From NCBI GenBank assembly GCA_001936135.1, contig CP012814.1, forward strand, positions 186,001 through 250,000: 64,000 bases of DNA, written 5' to 3'. The stretch is from Saccharomycopsis fibuligera x Saccharomycopsis cf. fibuligera. Taxonomy: Eukaryota > Ascomycota > Saccharomycetes > Ascoideales > Saccharomycopsidaceae. The notes beneath the pieces were generated by a model that was given only the letters and a program-made list of their open reading frames with translations, was not told the origin of the DNA and ran no database searches. Below are positions 52,160 through 63,476 of this stretch, one piece after another. Both the position numbers and the translations under genes were made by a program. The first letter of the stretch is position 1. Each line of letters begins with the position of its first letter.

Positions 52160-52583
52160 CTTTCTATAACCTTCTTTTCCCTCGACTTTTAACTTTTCTT
52201 TTATTGTTATTCAGTGTCTTTTTATCTTTTATATTAAATTTTTTTAATATTTTTTTTATAGTTTATATGTAACATTCTTGTTTTTATTCTAATAATATAT
52301 ATTGTACACTACAACATTCATTATTTCTATTCTTCAACGCTATCAAATTTGAGCGTTTTTGTAAGTTTTTTTTGTGTGCGCTAGTTTTGGCTAATCTTAA
52401 TGCCTGGCTGTTCTGATTGAAGAAATTTACAAGTACCGAGTAGTAACGAACCGTAGTGCTGGGTAAACTGACCTTTTTGGCAGCTTTCACATTTTTCAGA
52501 GTTTTTTTTTTTGCAGACCGAAAACAGCCTGATTTTATGAACACTTTCATAGAGCATTGCCGACAAGCCAGATTATAATAGTT

Positions 52584-52595
52584 GCACACGTGTGC
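52584..52595. promoter_or_regulatory. 12-base palindrome GCACACGTGTGC
   Basis: A perfect palindrome centred on CACGTG, about 680 bases after the bHLH stop codon. It suits a homodimeric class B bHLH factor. Function inferred only. Confidence 0.4.
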
Positions 52596-54404
52596 CGGAT
52601 TAGTCAAAGACGTACGCAAGTATTGCTAAAATACAATATTTTTCCTTTTCCCAACACAACACGAGAAATCTCCACAACCGTAGCCGCTGGTAAATCGCAA
52701 TAGCTCGTTCGTTGAACTGGTTTGATCAAGCATAAAACAATTAAATTAAAAGACTCACAGCGTACGGTTGGTACGCTTTTTTGTTTTGTTTTATTTTTAT
52801 TTTTATTTTTCTTTTTCTTTTTCTTTTTCTTTTTTGCAGTAATTTTATCAAAAACACACATCGTTTGATAGATCCACTTCTTCCCTCCTTTGCTTGTCTA
52901 GTTTACCCCAACAGCAAAAGTGATTTCAAACACATATTTGGAGAGTTGACAGCCTCGAGTGCATAATTTTGAAATTGTGCATGCATGCAAACGACAGTAG
53001 CACGTGAAGATAAGGATTGGCATTGAGACTGAAGATATCTTGATGCCGAAACAATGGCATGAGTGCAGTGCTCATCGAGAAGGAAAGCAAGCCTACACAA
53101 GCCCACCATGGACACAAATCAGAGCTTTTGGAAGAACCCGTTTCGCGGAGCTGATTTGTATGTTCTACGACCATCTTGCATCAACGTCTCTGATCAGAAA
53201 TTGGCCCATGTTGATTGAGTGTGTATAGCCCAGACAAACTCCTGGAAGTGGCGGTTGTTAGCGCCCAAAGGGAGCAGATTTATGATTATTGGGATCTGTT
53301 AAGCGCACTTTTGGGCTTGTGTAGTCCAAGTTGAGGCATTTAGAGTTACTATGCAGCTCTTTTTCTGTCTTATTAATAGAAAACAGTTTTTGTTTCTGTA
53401 GATACGATGAGTAGCTTGTGACCTTGAAGCCTTTGTCTCGAGGGACTTTTGACTCAAAGCCTTACACACACACAAACAAACAAGCGAACAAACAAGCGAA
53501 CCGAATCTCAAACATGCAGAAAAACGTACTGGAAGCTTGTTCTCCAGCTTCATCGATGAATCTTGATTTGTCAAGAGAAAGATCAATGTATCAAAACTTT
53601 CTTTTGGTTTCTTTCAAATAAAGGCTGCAAGTGATCCATGATTAGTAACCTGCTTACACAAAATACTGATTTCCCGCAAAGGGAACCGGGCCGTTAACGC
53701 TATAAACCTCAAGCCTGATAGCGTTTACTGAACAAGGTTGTATTTGGCAGCTCTTAGTTTATCCTACTCTATGCGTGGACAAAAATGCATCTCGCGGTGG
53801 AGTGCGCAGGATTGCTTGTAAACGTTCCGGGGGAATTGCGTTTGACAACAACTACAGCGCTAATTCAAGCATACCATAGCGTTGAGATGCGATAGCCTCG
53901 CAGAAAGATCACATCGGGGGGCGTTCGGACTGATCTGATCTGATCGAGCAGTATATCATAATCCCATTTGATTGATTAATTAAAAGTAATTAATTAACCA
54001 TTTGTTAGTGCGCCAAAAGGTAAAGAGAGAGAAAAAAAAAAAAGAAAAAAAAAAAAAAGAAACTGAGTTTGTTTGCTTTTGGATTGAGGCTTTTACGACC
54101 AAACGTGTATTCATCCATGTTAACTTGTTAACATTCTGTGGACGCATGTCTGCTTTCTTTGCTATATAGAGTGCTAGATATATAGCAGAATATAGGGCTT
54201 ATTGTGCTGCTATCTTTAGCGAGGTAATTTCAGACGGCCCAGGGGCAGGTTGCTCAGCAGTGCTCAGCAGTGCCACGGTTGCGGTGACACTAGCGGACTG
54301 GGACGATTGACGGCTGGGAGTGTAGGTTGTAGATTACAGAAAGGAGATAACGGCGAGAAAGGGCGCTACAGGGAAGACAAGCAAGCGACTGATATGCTTT
54401 GTGT

Positions 54405-54444
54405 ATATATGGATATATGGATATATGGATATATGGATATATGG
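54405..54444. repeat. Tandem repeat, five copies of ATATATGG
   Basis: Five exact 8-base units in the ERG12 upstream region, about 530-570 bases before the ATG. Confidence 0.95.
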
Positions 54445-54976
54445 AGCTGTTTCTGGGTGCACAACAAGCACTTGCTTGCAATGGTGTAGAGCGTTGATGT
54501 GGTGCGATTACACTGGGAGCGGCGTTGTTTGTTAAACAGCACATCACGTGCACGCTGTTTCTGCTGCTAAACGAGGGCAACGGCGGTTGCTGCGTTTTGT
54601 TCTTTTCTTAAGAAGCGGATTCGCATCCACCGCGCCTGCCGCTCGCACACCCTTTGTATTTCTCTCTGGAGACCACACAGCAAAGAATCGCTTCTTTCTT
54701 ATCATACCACACCACATCATCCTGTCCTAGAAAACTTTACCTTTCATTCAACATCACCACCTCAATTCCTCTGGCCCTCTGTCTCTTGCCAGTCTCCTCC
54801 TCCGACCAACCAAATAACCAACCACTCCGTCGTCTTTGCCTTTCGTTGTTTTTCTTGCTTTTCATTTTCACCTTGCCTTTTGTCCTTTGTCTTTGTTCTT
54901 CTTTTCGTCTGTTCGTTTGTGCATCATCCTTTCTGTGCTCCTGTCCCTGCCTCACCTAATAATCTCTCTCCCCACC

Positions 54977-56540
54977 ATGACCGTTTCTGACTATCAACCT
55001 ATCGACTCTCCCTTCGTCGTCTCTGCTCCTGGCAAAGTCATCATGTTTGGCGAACATGCTGCTGTTTACGGTAAAGTAAGTACCCATTCGTTTCCTCATC
55101 GCGCTCACTTCACTTAATTAATTTTTCAGGCTTAATTTTTTCTTTTCTTTTTTTTTTTTTTTTTTTTTTTTTTGTATGCGTTTCTACCTCACAAGTATTT
55201 TCCCTCACAAACCGCTTTAGCAAGTTAAGCGCCGACCGTCTTGTATCCAGCCATGTCATGATATCTTTTTATATCAATTATATTCTACATTTTTTTTACT
55301 AACCATATCTATTCAATAGCCCGCCATTGCCGCCGCCCTTTCCTTGCGTACCTACTTGTTGGTCGATCCAAGCGAATCTAGCGATACCATCATTTTAAGA
55401 TGTCCAGATATCAACTTTAGCAAGCTGTGGAACTTGCAAGATTTCCCATGGCAAGCCGCTGCAAAATACCACTCCAAGATTAGTGATAACGACTCAAATA
55501 AATCCAGCAAGTCTTCCGATGACTTGGTCCCCGAGTTGGTGTCTGCATTGACCGAGATGCTTGTCACCATTGATGATCCATTACACTACAGTGCCGCTTA
55601 TGCGTTTGTTTACTTGTACGTCAACCTTTGCAACAAGGATCTTCCAGGCCGCACATTTACAGTCAGATCAGGGTTGCCAATTGGGGCTGGTTTGGGATCT
55701 TCTGCCTCATTGGGTGTGTGTATAGCTTCAGCTTTAGCTCTTCTTGGTGGTCATATCAAAAGAGCAAACTTGAAGGCCACAGATTTAAGCGCTGCTGATT
55801 CCGAAGATGCTAATTTCATTGACTCATGGGCTTTCATGGCAGAAAAATGTATTCACGGCAATCCATCAGGTATAGATAATGCCGTTGCTTGTCATGGTGG
55901 CGCCGTCATGTTTCAAAGAATGAAGAGTTCGGTACCAAGTGTTAGAACCGCCATGAGAAATTTCCCATCGTTTAAACTTTTATTAACGAATACCAGACAG
56001 CCGAGAAGAACCGCGACTTTGGTTTCAAAAGTATCAGCGCTTATCAATGATTTCCCTAAATCCTCTAGCGCTATGTTGGATGCTATAGATAGTATTACTA
56101 AAGAAGGTTATAAGTTGATGATAAGACCATTTTTCGATGAGGATGCCAAAAAAAGATTTAGAGAATTAATAAGAATGAACCACGGCCTTCTAGTGGCACT
56201 AGGAGTGTCGCACCCAACTTTGGAAAAAGTAAAAGTGCATTGCGATGAGTTAAATATTGGCGACACCAAATTAACTGGTGCCGGTGGCGGTGGTTGTGCC
56301 ATCACACTACTTAAAGATGATTTAAAGGAAGAAATTGTTGCCAGTTTAAAGGCAAGATTAAAAGCTGAAGGCTTTGAAACTTTTGAAACTACATTGGGCG
56401 GTAAAGGCGTTGCCCTTTATATTCCACAAGATAAAGAAGTGTCGACGTATACTTCACAAAATTTTATTGGCTTGAAAAACAGGGAAGAAGTGGAATCTAC
56501 CATTGGGGTGAATTCTAAACAAAATTGGCTATATTGGTGA
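54977..56540 (+). CDS. ERG12: Mevalonate kinase, one intron
   Basis: The coding sequence is 54977-55075 joined to 55320-56540, giving 439 residues (S. cerevisiae Erg12: 443). Exon 1 ends at AAVYGK and exon 2 continues PAIAAALSLRTYLLV, a seamless family match. The GHMP-kinase motif PIGAGLGSSASLG, the segment EKCIHGNPSGIDNAV and the C-terminal TGAGGGGCAITLL are present. The enzyme phosphorylates mevalonate in the ergosterol and isoprenoid pathway in the cytosol. A 3 kb non-coding region with CACGTG sites lies upstream. Confidence 0.97.
55076..55319 (+). other. Spliceosomal intron of ERG12 (244 bases)
   Basis: The donor is GTAAGT at 55076-55081 and the branch site is the perfect TACTAAC at 55297-55303. 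The acceptor AATAG ends at 55319. A T run lies within. The intron interrupts the gene after codon 33, between complete codons. Confidence 0.96.
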
Positions 56541-56738
56541 TTGCTGGATATTATTTTATGAAAAAACGTTGTGGTAATTAGAAACGTTTGTAAATGACTT
56601 GATTAATAATTCTTAATATAAGTAATATTGTAATAATAATAATAATATGTTATCAGAACTTGTATTAGTTGTAGGGGGAAACTATTGTTTGTTTACTAGA
56701 ATTTCGAGTAGCATTACAGGGGGGAAAGAAAAAGAAAG

Positions 56739-56746
56739 AAAAAAAA
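56739..56746 (-). terminator. RNA polymerase III terminator of tRNA-Pro
   Basis: Eight T on the minus strand, starting seven bases after the tRNA 3' end. Confidence 0.85.
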
Positions 56747-56752
56747 GAAGGT

Positions 56753-56858
56753 GGGCCACACAGGGAATTGAACCCTGGACCTCTCACATGTTCGGTAAGC
56801 TCGAGTGAACCCGAGCTCGCTACCCAAAGCGAGAATCATACCTCTAGACCATGCGGCC
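56753..56858 (-). tRNA. tRNA-Pro (anticodon UGG) with 34-base intron
   Basis: The mature tRNA of 72 bases has acceptor GGCCGCA/TGTGGCC, anticodon stem CTCGC/GTGAG, loop TTTGGGT (anticodon TGG) and T arm CAGGG-TTCAATT-CCCTG, with discriminator C. The intron spans 56789-56822 and sits after position 37, the standard place for eukaryotic tRNA introns. It contains AGCTCG and CGAGCT, which can pair. The exons closely resemble S. cerevisiae tRNA-Pro(UGG), which also has an intron. Confidence 0.95.
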
Positions 56859-57096
56859 ACCGATGTCAAGTGACTTTTAGGAAATAGTGTGAAGAGAAAG
56901 CATCTAAAAAACGTCTCAAGCTTTTTTAAGGTTTGGATCCGATCGACTGAAAAAAAAAAAAATTGGTATGTTTGTTCGGCATGGTGAAAAGAACTGATGA
57001 TGAGTAAGGATGGCTTAATGAGATGATGCACACACGTGTAATTGAGCCAGTGCATTACGATCTTTAGTAATTTTCAACCTCAAAAGGGACAAGACA

Positions 57097-57127
<31 letters not shown>

Positions 57128-57171
57128 CACGATAAATATCAAGGTCAGTATCAATAACAAGAGTAATAATC
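56859..57171. other. Region between tRNA-Pro and MSE1
   Basis: Contains CACGTG at 57033-57038, within ACACGTGT, and an (AG)13 run shortly before the MSE1 start. No gene. Confidence 0.6.
57102..57127. repeat. (AG)13 dinucleotide microsatellite
   Basis: Thirteen AG units about 45-70 bases before the MSE1 ATG, probably in the 5' leader or core promoter. Confidence 0.9.
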
Positions 57172-59031
57172 ATGGCTAGTATTGTGCGTGGTGCTAGAGT
57201 TTCTAGAGGCATACATTCCATCAGTGCTTTCAACGGACAATGTCGCGCATACTCCATAAGACCCAAAAAATCACTAATCAAGCCATCATTATCGCTTGGT
57301 TCTAAGTTAGCTCCCAAGGCAGCAACTTCCAGCGTGTTGGGCAATGCTGCAAAGACAGCCAGTGTAAAGGGCAAAAATGTCAAGGCTCAAAAACATAATG
57401 TGCAGCCTTCGTTTCCCGCAAGAACCAGATTTGCTCCCTCGCCAACGGGATACCTTCATATGGGGTCACTACGTACTGCGTTATACAACTACTTACTAGC
57501 AAGGCTGACGAATGGACAGTTTCTTTTAAGAGTCGAAGACACTGACCAGACCAGACTTGTCCCGGATGCGGAGCAAAACATTTATGAAACGTTACGATGG
57601 TGTGGGATTACAATTGATGAAGGGCCAGCGGGGATCAACGGTGCTGACAGCGGTGCTGGTGGTGAGGTGGGGCCGTATGGTCCATATCGACAATCGGATA
57701 GGTTTGGGATATATAAGGAGTATGCGCAGGAGCTTCTTGATAAAGGGTTGGCGTATCGGTGTTTTTGCTCTAAGGATAGATTGAACAAATTGACAGAGTC
57801 AGCAAAGCAGCTTAAGCCGCCAACGACGGTTTCCTATGATAGACACTGCACCCACATTTCCCCCGAAGAGTCAGAGGTTAAAGCCAATGAACTGCAGCAG
57901 CAGTTCACTATCCGTTTCAAGTCACCTAAGGTGTATTCGCCATTCACTGATTTGCTTCATGGAACAGTTAATCTTCAGCCACAGATCAACGTGAATGACG
58001 TGAGATACGAGGATCCAATATTGATCAAATCAGATGGGTTACCTACCTACCATTTTGCTAACGTGGTAGATGACCATCTAATGAAAATCACCCACGTCAT
58101 TAGAGGTGAAGAATGGCTTGCTTCGACGCCCAAACATATCGCATTGTACGAAGCCTTTGGATGGTCCATTCCTCAATTTGTGCACATTCCACTACTTACG
58201 AGCACTAGCGAGAAGAAACTCAGCAAAAGGTCTGGCGACAGTAATGTGCTATCCTTGAGACAGAAGGGAATTTTGCCTGAAGCATTAGTGAACTTTTGTG
58301 TATTGTTTGGCTGGGCTCCAATTAGAGAAAATCCAGGAGAAAAGTCTACGGAAATTTACGAGCTTGATAAATTGGAAAAGCTTTTCTCCTTGAATGAGTT
58401 GACTAAAGGGAATGCGAAAGTCGACATGACAAAGTTGTACTATTTCAATAAGGTGTACTTGCACAAAAGGCTCCAGGATCCAAAACAGTTTAAGGAGATT
58501 TTGGACGAGGTGTATCAGAATTTGGTTGCTACGCATGGGTTCAAGGAGTTGACTAAAGATAAATTAGAATTAATCTTGCGCACCATTGGACCAAATTTGA
58601 GCACGATTAACGAACTTCATGAGCAGCACTGGTACTTGATGAAACGGCCAGCAGTAAGGGACTCGGAATCTGAATTGGAGCCATCTGCTAGTGCCAACTT
58701 CGTTAATGAGTATGTGAAAACTGAAGCAGGTAAAGCTAAGATTGTATCACTCCTTCAAGCATGCTTGGGACGTCGTGACATGCTTACCAGGGATAATGTC
58801 TCGGAGCTCATCAGTGCGGTGTTCAATGAGGCAAAAGAGCGCAGCAGCAGTAGTAGTGTTTCTGAACAGCAGCTCACTAAGAAGGATATCTTCCAGACAT
58901 TGCGATTTGCGCTATCGGGGGGCGTGCCGGGGGTCAAGATTAACCTCCTTGTTGAGATGCTTGGACAAGACGAAACGGTGGCAAGATTACAGCAGGCAGT
59001 GGAGTATTTGGAGTCGCTAAAGTTGAAATGA
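57172..59031 (+). CDS. MSE1: Mitochondrial glutamyl-tRNA synthetase
   Basis: The 619-residue precursor has an Arg/Ser-rich N terminus without acidic residues for about 60 residues, a likely mitochondrial presequence. The class I synthetase signature PTGYLHMGSLRTAL (the HIGH box is HMGS, near residue 96) and the KMSKS-type KLSKR near residue 350 are present. RVEDTDQTR is the glutamyl-tRNA synthetase segment. In yeast mitochondria such non-discriminating enzymes charge both tRNA-Glu and tRNA-Gln. S. cerevisiae Mse1 is 536 residues; this one is longer at the N terminus and in the C-terminal anticodon-binding region (Ser-rich insert SSSSSVSEQQ). Confidence 0.94.
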   Translation: MASIVRGARVSRGIHSISAFNGQCRAYSIRPKKSLIKPSLSLGSKLAPKAATSSVLGNAAKTASVKGKNVKAQKHNVQPSFPARTRFAPSPTGYLHMGSLRTALYNYLLARLTNGQFLLRVEDTDQTRLVPDAEQNIYETLRWCGITIDEGPAGINGADSGAGGEVGPYGPYRQSDRFGIYKEYAQELLDKGLAYRCFCSKDRLNKLTESAKQLKPPTTVSYDRHCTHISPEESEVKANELQQQFTIRFKSPKVYSPFTDLLHGTVNLQPQINVNDVRYEDPILIKSDGLPTYHFANVVDDHLMKITHVIRGEEWLASTPKHIALYEAFGWSIPQFVHIPLLTSTSEKKLSKRSGDSNVLSLRQKGILPEALVNFCVLFGWAPIRENPGEKSTEIYELDKLEKLFSLNELTKGNAKVDMTKLYYFNKVYLHKRLQDPKQFKEILDEVYQNLVATHGFKELTKDKLELILRTIGPNLSTINELHEQHWYLMKRPAVRDSESELEPSASANFVNEYVKTEAGKAKIVSLLQACLGRRDMLTRDNVSELISAVFNEAKERSSSSSVSEQQLTKKDIFQTLRFALSGGVPGVKINLLVEMLGQDETVARLQQAVEYLESLKLK

Positions 59032-59833
59032 TCTTGAAGTGGTTGGTCAAATAGTTGTGTACATAGAATTGAGCTGGCTGTAGATATAGAGATTTAGATA
59101 TATAGACGTCATACAATACAGTCAGAAATTACGTAATCCCCGCGTAAAAGGGACGCCGAGTGCGCTTGAGAAAGCTAAAGGCGGGTCTGAAAAATTTTCA
59201 CTAGCAAGTGAGCGTGTAGGTGTAGGTGGTTTGGGTGGTACTATAGCACACTACAGTTACAAGTGTATGGACAATTAGTTGTCATTAAGAGAGCATTAGT
59301 GAGTGAACCAGGGAGTGTGGATGACCTGGGGGGCAGTAAATTGTGGTGCTGAGTGGATGCCTCGTTTATTTGTAGATCTGGGTTAGCTGTAATTGTCTGT
59401 CTGTCTGTCTGTCTATGGAGGAAACGCACACAGGGGGAAGAGTGCTTAAGCGCCTGCAGCGCTACGAAAAACAAAAAGTCAACAAAATGAAAGTGAGTGA
59501 AACAAATAAAAACTTTTTTCTCTGTCGCTCGCTGCCTCTTAGATCCCGCTTTCTTTTCTCTTTTTTCTTTCTTTTACTCCAAATCACATCACATCCAAAG
59601 CAAACCAAACAAAACCAAACCACATTCACAACTACATCCACATACCCTTATCTCCTTTATCTTCTTCTCAGGACACACATCTTCTCTGGCAGACACATTC
59701 TATCTTTTTGATCCACCCCATCTTCTTTTTCCGCTTTCTGATAGCCCTCATTTACCCTTTGTTTGTTGTTGTCTTAGACTTTGTTTTTATTTAAAGGCAA
59801 ATACGTATTTACAACCACACACTCAGTTCCATC
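59032..59833. other. Intergenic region, promoter of the Q/N-rich protein gene
   Basis: TCTG tetranucleotide units at about 59396-59413, then a long pyrimidine-rich stretch (59510-59790) that is probably the 5' leader. The plus-strand frames in it reflect T/C composition. Confidence 0.6.
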
Positions 59834-60715
59834 ATGAAGGTCAAAACCATTCCATCCATCGACACCCAACAAAAACAAAACCAGCTAGGTATGTTTATTA
59901 ACTCATATTCCAATAACTTGGTGACAAAACCTAAGCTCTTGGGTGCGTTTTCTCAGCCCATAAGCGCTACTTTTTGCCACCCGCACTCCCTGCCACAGTT
60001 TACTAACACCACATCTCCAGTTCTCATTGCAAGAACAAACTTGGACGCTTTCAAAGCTTTTGACTTTGAAGACGACCTCGAGTTTTGTCCTGTTGCCTTT
60101 GACGAATCTGCTGATCCAGTGTCCTCCAGATCATCAACTCCAACATCTGTAAGCTCCTCATTCTCCACCACCCCAGAAAGATCAGAGATCTTCAATCGTG
60201 CAAGTCTTAGCCCAGATTCTTATTTTTCTCCAAACGTGAGATACTCAAAGTTGAATGTCTCCACTCCTGTTAGAGACAGCAGAGCCATCAACTTAAACAA
60301 TCAGTACTCTCCACAAAAATTTTACAGTGTTCCTGTTAACCCATACGGCAATGCTAACATTAGCGCCAGCGCCAATGTTCATGCTGCTGATCATTACGCT
60401 ACCACTGCTACCAACTATCAACTCCACAACCAAATTTCACTTCAACAACAACAACAACAACAACAGTTGAATCAATTTCAAGCTTCTAGAAATGTTGCAC
60501 AATATGCTGCTGCTGCCGCCGCCACCACCACTGGTGCCGCCAATAACAACAATAACAACAACAACAACAATAACATTTTGTTGGCTCAAACTTACAACAA
60601 CCAGTTGACCCATGGCTACAACAACAACATTTCTAGAAAGAGATTTGATTTCAGTGCCACTCAAGCTACTAGATCCATTAACCACGCCAACCACTACAGA
60701 GGGCGTGTTTACTAA
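59834..60715 (+). CDS. Unrecognised Gln/Asn-rich protein
   Basis: The 293-residue protein starts at ATG 59834 (MKVKTIPSIDTQQKQNQLG). The N-terminal third is not repetitive and includes the acidic segment DAFKAFDFEDDLEFCPVAFD, which could be a binding motif. A Ser/Thr-Pro rich middle follows (SSRSSTPTSVSSSF, SLSPDSYFSP), with several SP/TP sites that a cyclin-dependent or MAP kinase could use. The C terminus has Gln, Ala and Asn runs. No family is recognised. The long pyrimidine-rich leader and the clean start suggest an expressed, regulated gene. Confidence 0.7.
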   Translation: MKVKTIPSIDTQQKQNQLGMFINSYSNNLVTKPKLLGAFSQPISATFCHPHSLPQFTNTTSPVLIARTNLDAFKAFDFEDDLEFCPVAFDESADPVSSRSSTPTSVSSSFSTTPERSEIFNRASLSPDSYFSPNVRYSKLNVSTPVRDSRAINLNNQYSPQKFYSVPVNPYGNANISASANVHAADHYATTATNYQLHNQISLQQQQQQQQLNQFQASRNVAQYAAAAAATTTGAANNNNNNNNNNNILLAQTYNNQLTHGYNNNISRKRFDFSATQATRSINHANHYRGRVY

Positions 60716-61916
60716 GCTTACGATTCGTTATGCTGTTTAATTTTATTGTTCTTCTATTCTTTTATGCAACTTTTTTTTTGGTTATCACTTCCGTTTTTCA
60801 ATTGCTTGTGTTTTTTCCATGTTCAACTAGCATTATCATTACTTTTGTTTTGACGCTTTGGATAATTTGCGTTTTCTTTTGTCATTTGCGATTATTTGCA
60901 TTATCAACATCATCAAAATTGTTTTAATTTAGTTTTTTTTGTTATTTGTTCAAATATCCTGCATTTCATACGGATTAGAAAAAAAGAATACGTTAAAGAA
61001 AGAGAACAATTAGCAGAAAAGTTTGGGAAAGTTTAGGTTTCGGTTTTTTTCTCATTATCACACCAAGTTTTTTTTTTTTTTTTTTTTTTCAGTTTCATTT
61101 CATTCACAGTTGTTTGTTTTATTACTATATTTTTTGTTCCCGCACTTGAAAGGCTTAGACAAGTGTGCTGTTTTTTTTGTTGCTTATTTTTATTGTTCCA
61201 TTTTTATCGATGCATTATTACTCATCACCAATTATGATTTATGACAAGTTAAAGTGTGCTATTTCCAAACATTCTTCTTATGTTTTATTTATTATTATTA
61301 TTATTATTATTGTTATTATTATTTCGTCATCATTATAACATTTTGTTGCCAGTTTTCTACTTGATATCCCATAATATTTATTCAATTTCTTGTCTTTATT
61401 CTTTTTTTTTCTTGTTATTGACTGTCTTATATGAAATATTCTAATAATTTTTCTTTGTCTTTGCTTTCTGTGAGTTTGCTCATTCAACAATTACTATTCT
61501 ATTTTATGTTTTTTTTTATTTCCGTTTTGTTATCATTTTTGAATACTATCTTTTTTTACTATTTTGTTTTGAGTGAAATTGTTTATTTTTTGAAAAACAC
61601 TGTGCTTTAATATCTGCTTGTTAATTATATATATAATGTTTTTTGTTAAATAGTATTGGATAATATTATATGTGTTTGTGTTTCTTTTCTTTCTACTTAG
61701 TTTTTTTTTTTTTTTTTTTTTTCACTTAAAACTTTTATTGTACATTTATTCTATGGAAATGAACCTAGACTAAAAATGTAAAAAAATAGAAAGAAAAACA
61801 TTACCAATCCCATTGAATAAGAAACAAACAAGAAGCTCAAGTAAAGCAACAAAGAACAATTATTTCCAACTACCATGACAGCAAGTACAAAAAGAAAGAC
61901 AAAGAAAAGATGGAGC
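60716..61916. other. Convergent intergenic region, 1.2 kb
   Basis: Very T-rich, with several T runs and an ATT repeat at about 61286-61325. It may contain a long 3' untranslated region of the Q/N-rich protein gene. No gene seen. Confidence 0.6.

Positions 61917-63476
<1,560 letters not shown>

Larger units (their letters stand above)
51902..54976. other. Gene-free 3 kb region between bHLH gene and ERG12
   Basis: The longest gap in the window. It holds T-rich 3' flank (51920-52260), a 12-base palindrome with CACGTG (52584-52595), further CACGTG at 53001-53006 and 54545-54550, an inverted repeat at 53696-53725, and an 8-base tandem repeat (54405-54444). The ERG12 leader is pyrimidine-rich. Small frames are present (for example minus 52284-52547, 88 codons, basic) but none is convincing. 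This is probably a large regulatory region. Confidence 0.45.

Noticed and set aside
52284-52619. Minus-strand frame of 111 codons, basic, opening with TTG
   Set aside because: From its first ATG it is 88 codons long, with no recognised domain; AT-rich surroundings make a chance frame likely.
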